From DATLGB01 sp963740765 (GTDB lineage: Bacteria > Actinomycetota > Thermoleophilia > Solirubrobacterales > Solirubrobacteraceae): DNA of 64,000 nucleotides. The DNA lies in the NCBI GenBank assembly GCA_963740765.1, contig CAVUFN010000016.1:1116001-1180000 (forward strand). The letters run 5' to 3'. A program made the translations under genes and the position numbers. Below the pieces are notes generated by a model that worked only from the letters and a program-made list of their open reading frames with translations, made no database searches and had not been told where the DNA came from. Of the stretch, positions 55,433 through 63,246 are shown piece by piece; position 1 is the stretch's first letter; the number at the start of each line of letters is the position of its first letter.

Positions 55433-55762
55433 GTGTCAGTGACGGCGTTCTCTGTCACAGCTCGGCGCGAGAACGGATCTCTCGTGGTCATTCCAGAAGG
55501 CGAACTCGACATCGCGACGGTCGACGCCGTCCGCGCCGAAGCTGCGCGACGCGAGCCGGACGAAGGCCTCGTCGTGGACCTCCGTGGCGTGAGGTTCCTC
55601 GACACCTCCGGGATCGCCTTCACGATCGACGTCTACCGCGCGTCCCAGGGGGACGGCGGCTACGCGCTGCGGATCCTGCGCGCGCCGCCGCGCGTGCAGC
55701 GGGTCTTCGACCTCGCGGGGCTCGAGGGCGTCCTTCCCTTCGAGGACGGCGCCGGTGGCTGA
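55433..55762 (+). CDS. STAS-domain anti-sigma factor antagonist
   Basis: 109 residues, a single STAS domain like SpoIIAA/RsbV. The regulatory Ser is in VRFLDTSGIAF. Unphosphorylated antagonist normally sequesters an RsbW-type kinase to free a sigma factor. It overlaps such a kinase gene by 8 nt. The start may be GTG 55439 from the -10 spacing. Confidence 0.92.
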   Translation: MSVTAFSVTARRENGSLVVIPEGELDIATVDAVRAEAARREPDEGLVVDLRGVRFLDTSGIAFTIDVYRASQGDGGYALRILRAPPRVQRVFDLAGLEGVLPFEDGAGG

Positions 55763-56148
55763 CGGCACCCGCTCCGCCCAGCTCCCGGGTGGCCCTTCGG
55801 CGCCCGCCACGGCCCGCTCGCTCGTCGCCGACTGGATCGGGACGCATCTCCGCCCGGAGACGATCGAGGACATCAAGCTGCTCGTCTCCGAGGTCGTCAC
55901 CAACGCCGTCCGGCACCCGAGCGCCGGCGGCCCGATCGAGATGACGCTCGACGTTGCGCGGCGGCCGCGTGCGCGTCGAGGTCGCCGACCCGGGCGGCGA
56001 GGGGTTCGCCAAGCCGTCCGTCTCCCGGCCGCCGCCCCCCGACGCCCTCGGCGGCCGCGGCCTGCTGATCGTCGACCGGGTCGCCACCCGGTGGGGCGTC
56101 GAGACCGGCCGCCCGACGCGCGTCTGGTTCGAGCTCAGCGCCGCCTAG
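55755..56148 (+). CDS. RsbW-type anti-sigma kinase, frameshifted near 55955
   Basis: A GHKL ATPase of about 130 residues split between frames. The first frame gives LLVSEVVTNAVRHPS (N box) and then becomes Arg-rich. From about 55957 another frame gives RGGRVRVEVADPGGEG (G1) and GGRGLLIVDRVATRWGV (G2) to the stop at 56148. Removing one T of the TT at 55955-55956 joins LDVRGGRVRVEV smoothly. It would phosphorylate the STAS partner and bind a sigma factor. No sigma factor gene is adjacent. A sequencing indel or a real lesion is possible. Confidence 0.8.
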
Positions 56149-57824
56149 CCGCAGATTGGGATGAAGATGATGATGATGCAGGGGCCCGGCGTCGCCGTCG
56201 GCGAGGCCGTCGGCACCGGCGACGGCGACGGGCTCGGCGAGGCCGTCGGGACCGGCGACGGGGACGGGGACGGAGACGGTTCCGGACTGGGCGACGGCGT
56301 CGGTTCCGGGCTGGGCGACGGCGTCGGTTCCGGGCTGGGCGACGGCGTCGGTTCCGGGCTGGGCGACGGCGTCGGTTCCGGGCTCGGCGACGGCGACGGT
56401 TCCGGGCTCGGCGACGGGGACGGTTCCGGGCTCGGCGACGGCGTCGGCTCCGGGGCGGGCGAGGGCGTCGGGCTCGCCTCCGGCGTCGGCGCCGCCGGCA
56501 CCGGAGTGGACGTCGGCACGGGCGGGGTCGTCGGCTCCGGTCCGATCGTGGGTGACAGCGGCGGGGCGAGCACCGGCGGCGCGGGCGTCGCCGCCGGCGC
56601 CGGCGGCTCACTCGTCACCACCGGCGGAACGTCCTTTCGCGGCTCCTCGGGCGCGTCCGGCGCCGACACGGGCCGGCCGTGGCGGACATCATCGATCTGC
56701 TGGGTCAGCGACCGATGCGACGCCGGCAGCGGGACACCCAGCCGGGCGGCGACGCGCTCGGCATTGCTGCGCTGGTTCAGCGGCGCTGCCGACCGGTCGC
56801 GCCTCGCCGGCGTGTCCGGTGCCGGTGCGGCGAGCGCGGGCACCGCGAGCGCGGCCGAGGCGGCGAGCGCGGGCAGCGCGCGACCGCCACTCAGAAGAAG
56901 TTCGCGAACCGGCGCGAAGACGTGGGTGAGGCCGCTCAGCGCGCTCGACCAGCGCGTGCCGTGGCGCCCGGTGTAGTAGGTCAGGAAGGCTTCCACCGCG
57001 CTCGCGTCCAGCGCCACGCCGGCTTCTTCGCGCAGCACGCGGAGTGCGTTGAGGTGCGGGCGCGCGGCCCGGTAGGCGCGGGTGGACGTCATCGCGTCGA
57101 AGGTGTCCGCCACCGCGATGACACGGGCGCCGAACGGGATCGCGTCGCCTTCTAGGCCGTCGGGGTACCCACCGCCACTGAGCCGCTCGTGGTGGTAGCG
57201 GATCATCCCCACGATTTCGGGCGCGACCACGCCCTCGACGAGGTCGGCGCCGTCCGCGGCGTGGCGTTTGACGATCTCGAACTCGGTGTCGTCCAGCCGG
57301 TCCGGTTTGTTGAGGACCTCGCGCGGGGTGAAGAGCTTGCCGATGTCGTGCAGCGCACCGGCGGTGCGCAGCTTGGCGACGTCGGCCTCCGGCAGCCGCA
57401 ACTCCCGGGCGATGCCCTCGCAGTGCCGGGCGACCCGCAGCGAATGGCGGCGGGTGTAGACGTCGCGGGATTCGAGCATCGTGCTGAGCCGCTCCAGCGC
57501 GCGGGCGTTGCCGGTGACCGCCTGGCCCGAGGCGACGAGCGCCCCCGCGTGCTCCAGCCGGCGCTCGGTGCGCAGGCGCCGCACCCAGCCCCACAGCATC
57601 AGGTCGCTGAACAGCACGTCGCGCGACTGCGGGAGCCGCTCCCACACGACGCTGACGACCGCTGACAGCAGCATCGACAGCGCGGCGCACCCAAGGATGG
57701 CTACGAGCGGTCCGCCGGGGATGATCCAGCCCACGAGCGCCGGCAGCACGACCACGATCGTCGTCGCCAGCAGGGCGAAGGGCAACTGCCGGCGCACCAA
57801 CACCGAAGTCGGCGATCTGACCAC
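56145..57824 (-). CDS. Membrane HD-GYP protein with Pro/Ser stalk and Cys-Ile tip
   Basis: 559 residues from GTG. Two N-terminal helices at about 14-60, then an HD-GYP domain at about 105-290 with RRHSLRVARH, LHDIGK, YHHERLSGGGYPDG and VADTFDAMTS. A third hydrophobic stretch follows at about 320-345. Residues 395-545 are a Pro/Ser/Glu stalk of SPSPEPTP repeats, and the protein ends CIIIIFIPICG. The phosphodiesterase would be cytoplasmic and the stalk outside. The function of the Cys-containing hydrophobic end is unknown. Confidence 0.88.
   Translation of the reverse strand: MVRSPTSVLVRRQLPFALLATTIVVVLPALVGWIIPGGPLVAILGCAALSMLLSAVVSVVWERLPQSRDVLFSDLMLWGWVRRLRTERRLEHAGALVASGQAVTGNARALERLSTMLESRDVYTRRHSLRVARHCEGIARELRLPEADVAKLRTAGALHDIGKLFTPREVLNKPDRLDDTEFEIVKRHAADGADLVEGVVAPEIVGMIRYHHERLSGGGYPDGLEGDAIPFGARVIAVADTFDAMTSTRAYRAARPHLNALRVLREEAGVALDASAVEAFLTYYTGRHGTRWSSALSGLTHVFAPVRELLLSGGRALPALAASAALAVPALAAPAPDTPARRDRSAAPLNQRSNAERVAARLGVPLPASHRSLTQQIDDVRHGRPVSAPDAPEEPRKDVPPVVTSEPPAPAATPAPPVLAPPLSPTIGPEPTTPPVPTSTPVPAAPTPEASPTPSPAPEPTPSPSPEPSPSPSPEPSPSPSPEPTPSPSPEPTPSPSPEPTPSPSPEPTPSPSPEPSPSPSPSPVPTASPSPSPSPVPTASPTATPGPCIIIIFIPICG
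56205..56465. repeat. 24-bp tandem repeat in the HD-GYP gene
   Basis: About nine to ten copies of GGCGACGGCGTCGGTTCCGG plus four bases, encoding SPSPEPTP on the minus strand. Some copies are perfect neighbours, others vary. Copy number could change by slippage. Confidence 0.85.
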
Positions 57825-57881
57825 CCTTCAGGTATCGGTGTATTGGCCGCGTTTCTGTAGCCGCCGTGGACGGATGTGGAC

Positions 57882-58913
57882 CTAGCCGAAGAAGACGGCG
57901 GCGGTCTCGTAGAACCCCGGGTCGAGCAGCTTGGGTTCCGCCAGCGCCTCGGCCAGGTCGACCGGGACAACCTCCGTGCCCCGCAGCGCGACCATCTTCC
58001 CGTAGTCACCCGCCGCGATCGCGTCCACCGCGGCCACGCCGAAGCGCGTGCCCAGGACGCGATCGTACGCGTTCGGCGTGCCGCCGCGCTGGACGTGGCC
58101 GAGGATCGTCATGCGCGTCTCGTAGCCCGTCCGCCGCTCGATCTCGGGCTCCAGGGCGACCGCGACGCCGGCCAGTCGCGGGTGGCCGAAGGCGTCCACC
58201 TGGCCGGTGTCGCTGGCCGCCCCGTCCTTCGGCAGCGCCCCCTCGGAGACCACCACGATCGAGAAGTTCGACCCGCGCGTGTGCCGTCGCTTCAGGTGCG
58301 CGCAGACCTCGTCGATGTCGTACGGCCGCTCCGGAACCAGGATCGCGTCAGCTCCGCCGGCCAGCCCGCTGTACGCGGCGATCCAGCCCGCGTGCCGGCC
58401 CATCACCTCGACCACGATCACCCGGTTGTGCGACTCCGCCGTCGTGTGCAGCCGGTCGATCGCGTCCGTCGCGATCTGCACCGCCGTCTGAAAGCCGAAC
58501 GTGAAGTCCGTCCCGGACAGGTCGTTGTCGATCGTCTTCGGGACCCCGACCACCGGCACGCCCGCCTCGGCCAGCTTCCCCGCCACGCCCAGCGTGTCCT
58601 CGCCGCCGATCGGGATCAACATGTCCACCCCGGCCGCCGCCATCCCCGCCGTCACGCCGTCGACGCCCGGCCCACCCTCCTTGAACGGGTTCGTCCGCGA
58701 GGTGCCCAGGATCGTCCCGCCCCGATGCAGGATCCCCCGCGTCGCCGCCTGGTCCAGCGGCCTGCCTTCACCCTCGAGCACCCCGGCCCACCCATACGTG
58801 AACCCGAAGAACTCATGCCCGTGGAGATCCACGCCCCTTCGAACGACCGCCCGGATCACCGCGTTCAGCCCCGGGCAGTCACCACCACCGGTCAGGATCC
58901 CGATCCGAGCCAT
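57882..58913 (-). CDS. pfkA: 6-phosphofructokinase, probably PPi-dependent
   Basis: 343 residues. GGGDCPGLNAVIRA is the first phosphate loop, PKTIDND the catalytic loop with Asp129, and MGRHAGWIA is conserved. In the residue that separates donors, this protein has GGEDT (Asp106 where the E. coli ATP enzyme has Gly104) and Lys126 in PKTIDND (Gly124 in E. coli). Asp plus Lys is the pattern of pyrophosphate-using PFKs such as that of Amycolatopsis. TAGGCT at 58920-58925 on the minus strand is 6 nt from the start. Confidence 0.93.
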   Translation of the reverse strand: MARIGILTGGGDCPGLNAVIRAVVRRGVDLHGHEFFGFTYGWAGVLEGEGRPLDQAATRGILHRGGTILGTSRTNPFKEGGPGVDGVTAGMAAAGVDMLIPIGGEDTLGVAGKLAEAGVPVVGVPKTIDNDLSGTDFTFGFQTAVQIATDAIDRLHTTAESHNRVIVVEVMGRHAGWIAAYSGLAGGADAILVPERPYDIDEVCAHLKRRHTRGSNFSIVVVSEGALPKDGAASDTGQVDAFGHPRLAGVAVALEPEIERRTGYETRMTILGHVQRGGTPNAYDRVLGTRFGVAAVDAIAAGDYGKMVALRGTEVVPVDLAEALAEPKLLDPGFYETAAVFFG

Positions 58914-58919
58914 GGTGCG

Positions 58920-58925
58920 AGCCTA
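58920..58925 (-). promoter_or_regulatory. -10 box of pfkA
   Basis: Minus-strand TAGGCT lies 6 nt before ATG 58913. Confidence 0.5.
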
Positions 58926-58959
58926 CGCAACCCCATCGGTACCGGACCGCCACGGTTGG

Positions 58960-59592
58960 TCAGGGCTTGGAGAAGACGGCGGAGCCGCCGACGATGCACT
59001 GGTGCCCGGTGGCGGCCGGGAGCCCGTCCTGGGCGAGGTAGGTCACGGTGGCCGTCGGGCCGTTCGGGACGGTGTAGACGAGGGTGCCGAACGCGCTGTC
59101 GAGGCCGGGCGGGAGGAGGTCGACCTCGTCGCCGGGGTCGAAGTTGTTGTCCGCCTGGACCTGGGTCGGCTTGGTCGGGGTGGTGACGGCGACGCGGACG
59201 AGCGTGTTGGCGGTCGCGGTGGTCGCCTTGACGTCGAGCTGGCCGTTGTTGCAGAAGGCGGTGACCTTCAGGCCGGCCCGGTCGAGCAAGGTCGTGCGCG
59301 CGCCGCTCGGGTCGGCGTAGTGGAAGCGGTCGTAGTCCACGCCGTTGACGTGATCGGCGCCGTTGGCGTGGCGGGCGCGCGGGACCGGCTCGAGGGACTC
59401 CTCGTCGATGTCGGAGCCGTCGATGCCGTCGCGGACGATGTCCCGTCCCGACAGGCCGGCGACGTTGCGACCGGTGACGGTGTTGCGGGCGATCTGGTCA
59501 CCGGTGATCAGCGAGCGGGCGACAGCCGGCCCGCCCCAGGCGCCGACCAGGGCCAGGCAGGAGACGATCAGCGCCGCTCGCGCGGTGTTCAC
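58960..59592 (-). CDS. Secreted hypothetical protein
   Basis: 210 residues from GTG, overlapping the uppP stop (GTGA). An N-terminal hydrophobic signal (AALIVSCLALVGAW) is followed by pentapeptide-like motifs such as ITGDQIARNTVTGRNV and SGRDIVRDG. A C-terminal beta domain with two Cys (about 112 and 199) follows. The N-terminal motif pattern recurs in actinobacterial surface proteins. No enzyme motif is present. It is co-transcribed with uppP. Confidence 0.72.
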   Translation of the reverse strand: MNTARAALIVSCLALVGAWGGPAVARSLITGDQIARNTVTGRNVAGLSGRDIVRDGIDGSDIDEESLEPVPRARHANGADHVNGVDYDRFHYADPSGARTTLLDRAGLKVTAFCNNGQLDVKATTATANTLVRVAVTTPTKPTQVQADNNFDPGDEVDLLPPGLDSAFGTLVYTVPNGPTATVTYLAQDGLPAATGHQCIVGGSAVFSKP

Positions 59593-60401
59593 GAGACGGC
59601 GAGGACGATGAGGATGACGGCGCCGAGGCCCACGCGGTATGGAACGAACGCGACGATCGAATGATTCGCAACAAAGCGCAGAAGCCAGGCGATGCTCGCA
59701 TAGGCGACGAAGAAGGCGACGACGGTCCCGACGATGGTGGGGCCGACGCCGACCCCCGCGCTGAGCGCGTCCTTGAGCCCGTAGAGGCCGGCGGCGGTGA
59801 GGGCGGGGATGGAGAGGAAGAAGGACAGGCGGGTGGCGGACACGCGGTCGAAGCCACTCAGCAGGCCGGCCGAGATCGTGGCGCCCGAGCGGCTGACGCC
59901 CGGGATCAGGGCGATGGCCTGGACGGTGCCGATGATGAGGGCGTCCCTCAGTGTCATGTCCTCCTCGCCGCGCCCGCCCTTGGCGTGGCGCTCTGCGTAG
60001 ACGAACACCGGCGAGAAGAGGATCAGGGCGAGCGCGACGACGGCGAGGTCGCGCAGCGGGCCGGAGATGACGTCGCGGGCGGCGAAGCCGATCAGCCCGA
60101 CCGGGATGGAGCCGACGACGACGGCCTTGAAGAGCCGCCAGTCGGGGCCGGTCCTGGCCTGCGTGTCGCGGGCGCCGGCGAGGCCGGCCATGAGGAAGCG
60201 CCGGATCTCCTCCTGGAAGAACAGGAGCACCGCCACGATCGCCCCGACCTGGACCACGGCGGTGAAGCCGGTGATCGCATCGGAGTCGATGGGGAGCCCC
60301 ATCAGCTTCTCGGCGATGGTCAGGTGCCCGGTCGACGACACGGGGAGGAACTCGGTGAGTCCCTCCACGATGCCGAGGACGATGGCCTCGAGCAGATTCA
60401 C
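59589..60401 (-). CDS. uppP: Undecaprenyl-diphosphate phosphatase
   Basis: 270 residues with about eight helices. GIVEGLTEFLPVSSTGHL at the N-terminus and PGVSRSGATI are the two catalytic motifs. It recycles undecaprenyl-PP to the monophosphate lipid carrier for peptidoglycan and glycan synthesis, and can confer bacitracin tolerance. The GTG start lies within a perfect inverted repeat. Confidence 0.95.
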   Translation of the reverse strand: MNLLEAIVLGIVEGLTEFLPVSSTGHLTIAEKLMGLPIDSDAITGFTAVVQVGAIVAVLLFFQEEIRRFLMAGLAGARDTQARTGPDWRLFKAVVVGSIPVGLIGFAARDVISGPLRDLAVVALALILFSPVFVYAERHAKGGRGEEDMTLRDALIIGTVQAIALIPGVSRSGATISAGLLSGFDRVSATRLSFFLSIPALTAAGLYGLKDALSAGVGVGPTIVGTVVAFFVAYASIAWLLRFVANHSIVAFVPYRVGLGAVILIVLAVS

Positions 60402-60432
60402 AGTGCCGCGCTCATGACGAGCGCGGCACTGT
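60400..60432 (-). promoter_or_regulatory. Perfect 14-bp inverted repeat over the uppP start codon
   Basis: ACAGTGCCGCGCTC, loop of 5, then its exact complement. In uppP mRNA the 3' arm would contain the GTG start, so the hairpin could block initiation. It could also be an operator or a terminator for the upstream RTX gene, though no U tract follows. Confidence 0.6.
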
Positions 60433-60441
60433 AAAGGGGTT

Positions 60442-60468
60442 TCGCCTGGCCGGCCTTCGGCCTCGAGG
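60442..60468 (-). terminator. Possible terminator stem after the RTX gene
   Basis: GGCCGAAGGCC forms a short GC-rich stem just after the RTX stop on the minus strand, before the uppP hairpin. There is no U run. Confidence 0.3.
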
Positions 60469-60473
60469 CGACG

Positions 60474-61457
60474 TTACGGAGTGGCGTCCTCGCTGCCCGG
60501 CTCCTGCTGGGACCCGCCGGGCTGCTTCTCCGTGGCGTTCTCCTGCGCGTTGTCGGACGCGCTGGGGGTGACGCGCAGCACGCGCTCGCAGGACCCGTTC
60601 GGGTTCTCCGCGGTCGCGTCCTCGATCACGTCGGCCGTGTCGAGGAAGGCGCGGTCGTGGCCGTTGCCGCAGTTGACGATGTCCGCCTCGCCGTCCGCGG
60701 TGCGGATTCTGTCGTTGCCGTCATCGCCGCGGACGGTGTCCACGCCGGGCAGCGGCACGTCGGCCTGCGCGAGTGCGAACAGGACGTCGTTGCCGGGACC
60801 ACCGGAGGTCGTGTCCGCGCCGAGGTTGGCGAAGATCACGTCACGGCCGTTCCCGCCGTTCTGCACGTCGTCGCCCTGGCCGCCGGCGAGCAGGTCGTTG
60901 CCGTTCTCGCCGTTGGACGTGTCGTTGCCGGCACCGCCGAGCAGCACGTCGCGGGCGTCGCCGCCGAACAGCTGGTCGTCGCCGGTGCCGCCCCAGATCC
61001 GGTCACGGCTGTGCAGATCGCCGACGAGGGCGTCGTCGCCGCGCAGGATGTCATTGCCGGCGTTGCCGCGAATGCGGTCGTTGTCGGCCAGGCCGTTGAT
61101 GGTGTCGTCGCCGTCGTTACCGAACAGGCGGTCGAAGCCCATGCGGCCGAGGATCGTGTCGTTCCCCCGCCCGCCGACGACCACGTCGCGCCCGAAGCCC
61201 GCGTCGATCGTGTCGTTGCCCGCGTTGCCGAAGACGACGTCGCGCTGCCCGCCCATCACGATGGCATCGTCGCCGCCGAGAGCGAAGACGCGGTCCCGGC
61301 CGCCGTTCCCGGTGATCTGATCGGCGTCCCTGGAGCCGACGATCCGGTCGTGTCCCGGGGTCCCGTCGATGACCAGCGCATGGGCAGTCGCACCCGAAAG
61401 GGCGACCGACGCGGCCATCACGGAGACCCCCAGGCTGAGCTTCCTAACATGGAGCAT
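60474..61457 (-). CDS. Secreted RTX-repeat calcium-binding protein
   Basis: 327 residues from ATG 61457. This start is fixed by a strong SD AGGAGGTG five bases upstream, one of the few clear SDs in the window. The signal is MLHVRKLSLGVSVMAASV plus Ala-rich cleavage. About 20 RTX-type nonapeptides span residues 30-260 (GGRGNDTIL, GGTGDDQLF, GGAGNDTSN). Two Cys occur in the C-terminal part, and the end is Gln/Glu/Ser-rich. It probably forms a Ca2+-stabilised beta-roll outside the cell. No protease or lipase domain is attached. Confidence 0.9.
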   Translation of the reverse strand: MLHVRKLSLGVSVMAASVALSGATAHALVIDGTPGHDRIVGSRDADQITGNGGRDRVFALGGDDAIVMGGQRDVVFGNAGNDTIDAGFGRDVVVGGRGNDTILGRMGFDRLFGNDGDDTINGLADNDRIRGNAGNDILRGDDALVGDLHSRDRIWGGTGDDQLFGGDARDVLLGGAGNDTSNGENGNDLLAGGQGDDVQNGGNGRDVIFANLGADTTSGGPGNDVLFALAQADVPLPGVDTVRGDDGNDRIRTADGEADIVNCGNGHDRAFLDTADVIEDATAENPNGSCERVLRVTPSASDNAQENATEKQPGGSQQEPGSEDATP

Positions 61458-61462
61458 TGCCC

Positions 61463-61470
61463 CACCTCCT
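61463..61470 (-). promoter_or_regulatory. Strong Shine-Dalgarno of the RTX gene
   Basis: AGGAGGTG on the minus strand with 5-nt spacing to ATG 61457. It decides this start over the longer open frame. Confidence 0.8.
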
Positions 61471-61502
61471 GAGTGATCGGTTGACGCCCCTCTGAACCCA
61501 CT

Positions 61503-61521
61503 CCGCAATGTTGAGTTGCGG
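61503..61521. promoter_or_regulatory. Inverted repeat upstream of the RTX gene
   Basis: CCGCAA-TGTTGAG-TTGCGG, a 6-bp stem about 46 nt before the RTX start. It is a possible operator or leader hairpin. Confidence 0.3.
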
Positions 61522-61576
61522 CAGAGTTCCGAGGTTTCCCTCAGGGGGTGGGCATTAGGTCCGTCAACCGGCCCGC

Positions 61577-61582
61577 TATGTT
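61577..61582 (+). promoter_or_regulatory. -10 box of tRNA-Asp
   Basis: TATGTT lies 15 nt before the tRNA-Asp 5' end; TTAGGT is 16 nt further upstream as a weak -35. Confidence 0.45.
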
Positions 61583-61597
61583 TGCGAGCCCGAGTCT

Positions 61598-61671
<74 letters not shown>

Positions 61672-62256
61672 TCCCTGCAGCAGAGCCAAATCCGTTGGAT
61701 GAGGAGGTCAGGTACCCGCGACCTCTTTCCGTTTTGGCAACCGCACGGAAGCATCCGCGATGTCATCGCAGGCTCTCAGGCGCGCCCCAGAGCCAAATTT
61801 GCGGGTCTGGAAGCCGCGAGCTCCGGAGTGATGGACCGAGGGTCGGGGCTTGCCGCCGTCTGATGCTTGGGGTACTCGTTGTCTGTGAAGACTCGCGAAA
61901 CGGTGACCTTGGATCTTGACCCCGAGACAGCGAGTTGAGGCGCTCGCCGTGCTGACGTCGGCATCCACGGCAACGTCCTGGCCTCACGCGAAGTTGTCCT
62001 CAACCGCCGTCGTTGCCGAGGGTCTCGTCCGGGGCGTCCAGATGTATGCGCAGTTGTGCGGGAAGTACATGCTCCGCGATGTGGACGGCCTTGCCGAAAT
62101 CGACGCGACCGTCAGTGGTCCTCCGGGTCCTTCGAACGCGTTGACAGTTTGCGCGGCGCGATTCGGGGGAGCGGACGCGCTACGCCTGGATCACCGAGCC
62201 GGCCGCGGCGCAGAACCCGTCCGGTGCCGGCGGCGACCGTACAGTCCGGCGCACCG
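61672..62256 (+). other. 585-bp gap without a convincing gene
   Basis: Short open frames on both strands lack coding character, and base usage is less GC3-biased than the neighbours. A short IHGNVLA in one frame recalls metallophosphoesterases, but the flanking frames do not support a gene. TACAGT at 62240-62245 may be the -10 box of the rhodanese. No integrase, repeat or attachment-site copy of the tRNA 3' end was found. Confidence 0.5.
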
Positions 62257-62666
62257 ATGAGGCTTCATCAGCTGCTCGCCGAGGCCCGAGGCCAGCTCGA
62301 ACGCCTCGAGCCCATGGAGGGGCCGCCGTCGCGCTGCGTGACGGCGCCATTCTGATTGACATCCGTTCGGATAATCAGCGCGCGAGCGACGGAATCGTCC
62401 CCCAGGCGGTGCCCATCGCCCGCAACGTGCTCGAGTGGCGGTGCGAGGTCGGCGGCGCCGCCGCCGCGCCGCTGGTCAGCGATCCGCGGCGCCCGATCGT
62501 CCTCATGTGCGACGAGGGCTACCAATCGAGCCTGGCTGCGGCGACGCTGCAGCGCCTCGGCCATCCGGTGGCCACCGATCTGGTCGGCGGGTTCCGCGCC
62601 TGGCGGCGAGCAGGCCTCCCGGTGATCGAGTGGCGGATGAACCGTTCCGATGCAGACCGGGTCTGA
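62257..62666 (+). pseudogene. Rhodanese-like sulfurtransferase, frameshifted near 62320
   Basis: The first frame from ATG 62257 gives MRLHQLLAEARGQLERLEP and stops at 62355. The continuation is in another frame from about 62325 (AAVALRDGAILIDIRSDNQR) to 62666. The active loop CDEGYQSSLAA (Cys with Ser six residues later) is intact. The second frame has no start codon of its own near the domain edge, supporting one broken gene. One base is missing (or two extra) in GAGGGGCC at 62317-62324. The family moves sulfane sulfur. Sequencing error is a real alternative to gene decay. Confidence 0.75.
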
Positions 62667-63246
62667 GGCAGCAGTGACCGACCTCGGCACCGGAATGATT
62701 GTCGCCGGCGTGACCGCTGCGCAGGCGCCGCTGCTGGCCGCGCCGCACTTTCGCGACGAAGGCACGAGCCCCCTCGTCACCACGCTGGCCCACGTCCCCG
62801 AGGTGCTCGACGTCACGCTGCCGTTCGTCGCGGTGGTGCTAGGCCCGTCGGCCGTCCCGCTACGCACGAAGGAGCTCGTGATCCTGCGTGCCTCCGCGCT
62901 GCAGCAGTGCGAGTACTGCGTCAACACCCACTCCGTCGCCGCGCTTGACAGTGGCGCATCCGTGCAGGAGGTCCGGGCGCTGGCTGCCTGTCAGCCGCCT
63001 GAGGTGGTGGCGTCCGACGCCGCCGAGGTGGCGCTGATCGGCTGGGTCGATGCCGTCGCGGGCGCCATCGGGCCGGTCGCGCCCTCGTCGGCCGCGGCCC
63101 TGCGCCGCCATTACTCCGACCCGGAGGTCGTAGAGCTGACGCTCCTCTGCGCCGCGACCATCATGCTCAACCGCTACTGCACCGCCCTTCAGCTTCCGAC
63201 CGGCACGGCGACGCTTGATCGGCTGACGGCTGAGGGGCTGGCGTGA
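62650..63246 (+). CDS. AhpD/carboxymuconolactone decarboxylase-like protein
   Basis: 198 residues from ATG 62650, inside the rhodanese 3' end; GTG 62674 is an alternative start. The AhpD-like redox motif CEYCVNTH (CxxC plus His) sits at about 92-99 in the usual helix. It probably acts as a peroxidase partner or disulfide reductase. It is coupled to the radical SAM gene by a GTGA overlap. Confidence 0.85.
   Translation: MQTGSEAAVTDLGTGMIVAGVTAAQAPLLAAPHFRDEGTSPLVTTLAHVPEVLDVTLPFVAVVLGPSAVPLRTKELVILRASALQQCEYCVNTHSVAALDSGASVQEVRALAACQPPEVVASDAAEVALIGWVDAVAGAIGPVAPSSAAALRRHYSDPEVVELTLLCAATIMLNRYCTALQLPTGTATLDRLTAEGLA

Noticed and set aside
56205..56465. CRISPR-like regular repeats
   Set aside because: Direct 24-bp units without spacers, in frame inside a coding gene; no cas genes.
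56161..56976. Gly-rich plus-strand frame over the minisatellite (collagen-like)
   Set aside because: It is the reverse reading of the SPSPEPTP repeat of the HD-GYP gene.
61924..62030. Possible metallophosphoesterase remnant (IHGNVLA)
   Set aside because: One short motif in a single frame; neighbouring frames give no supporting HD or GNH motifs.
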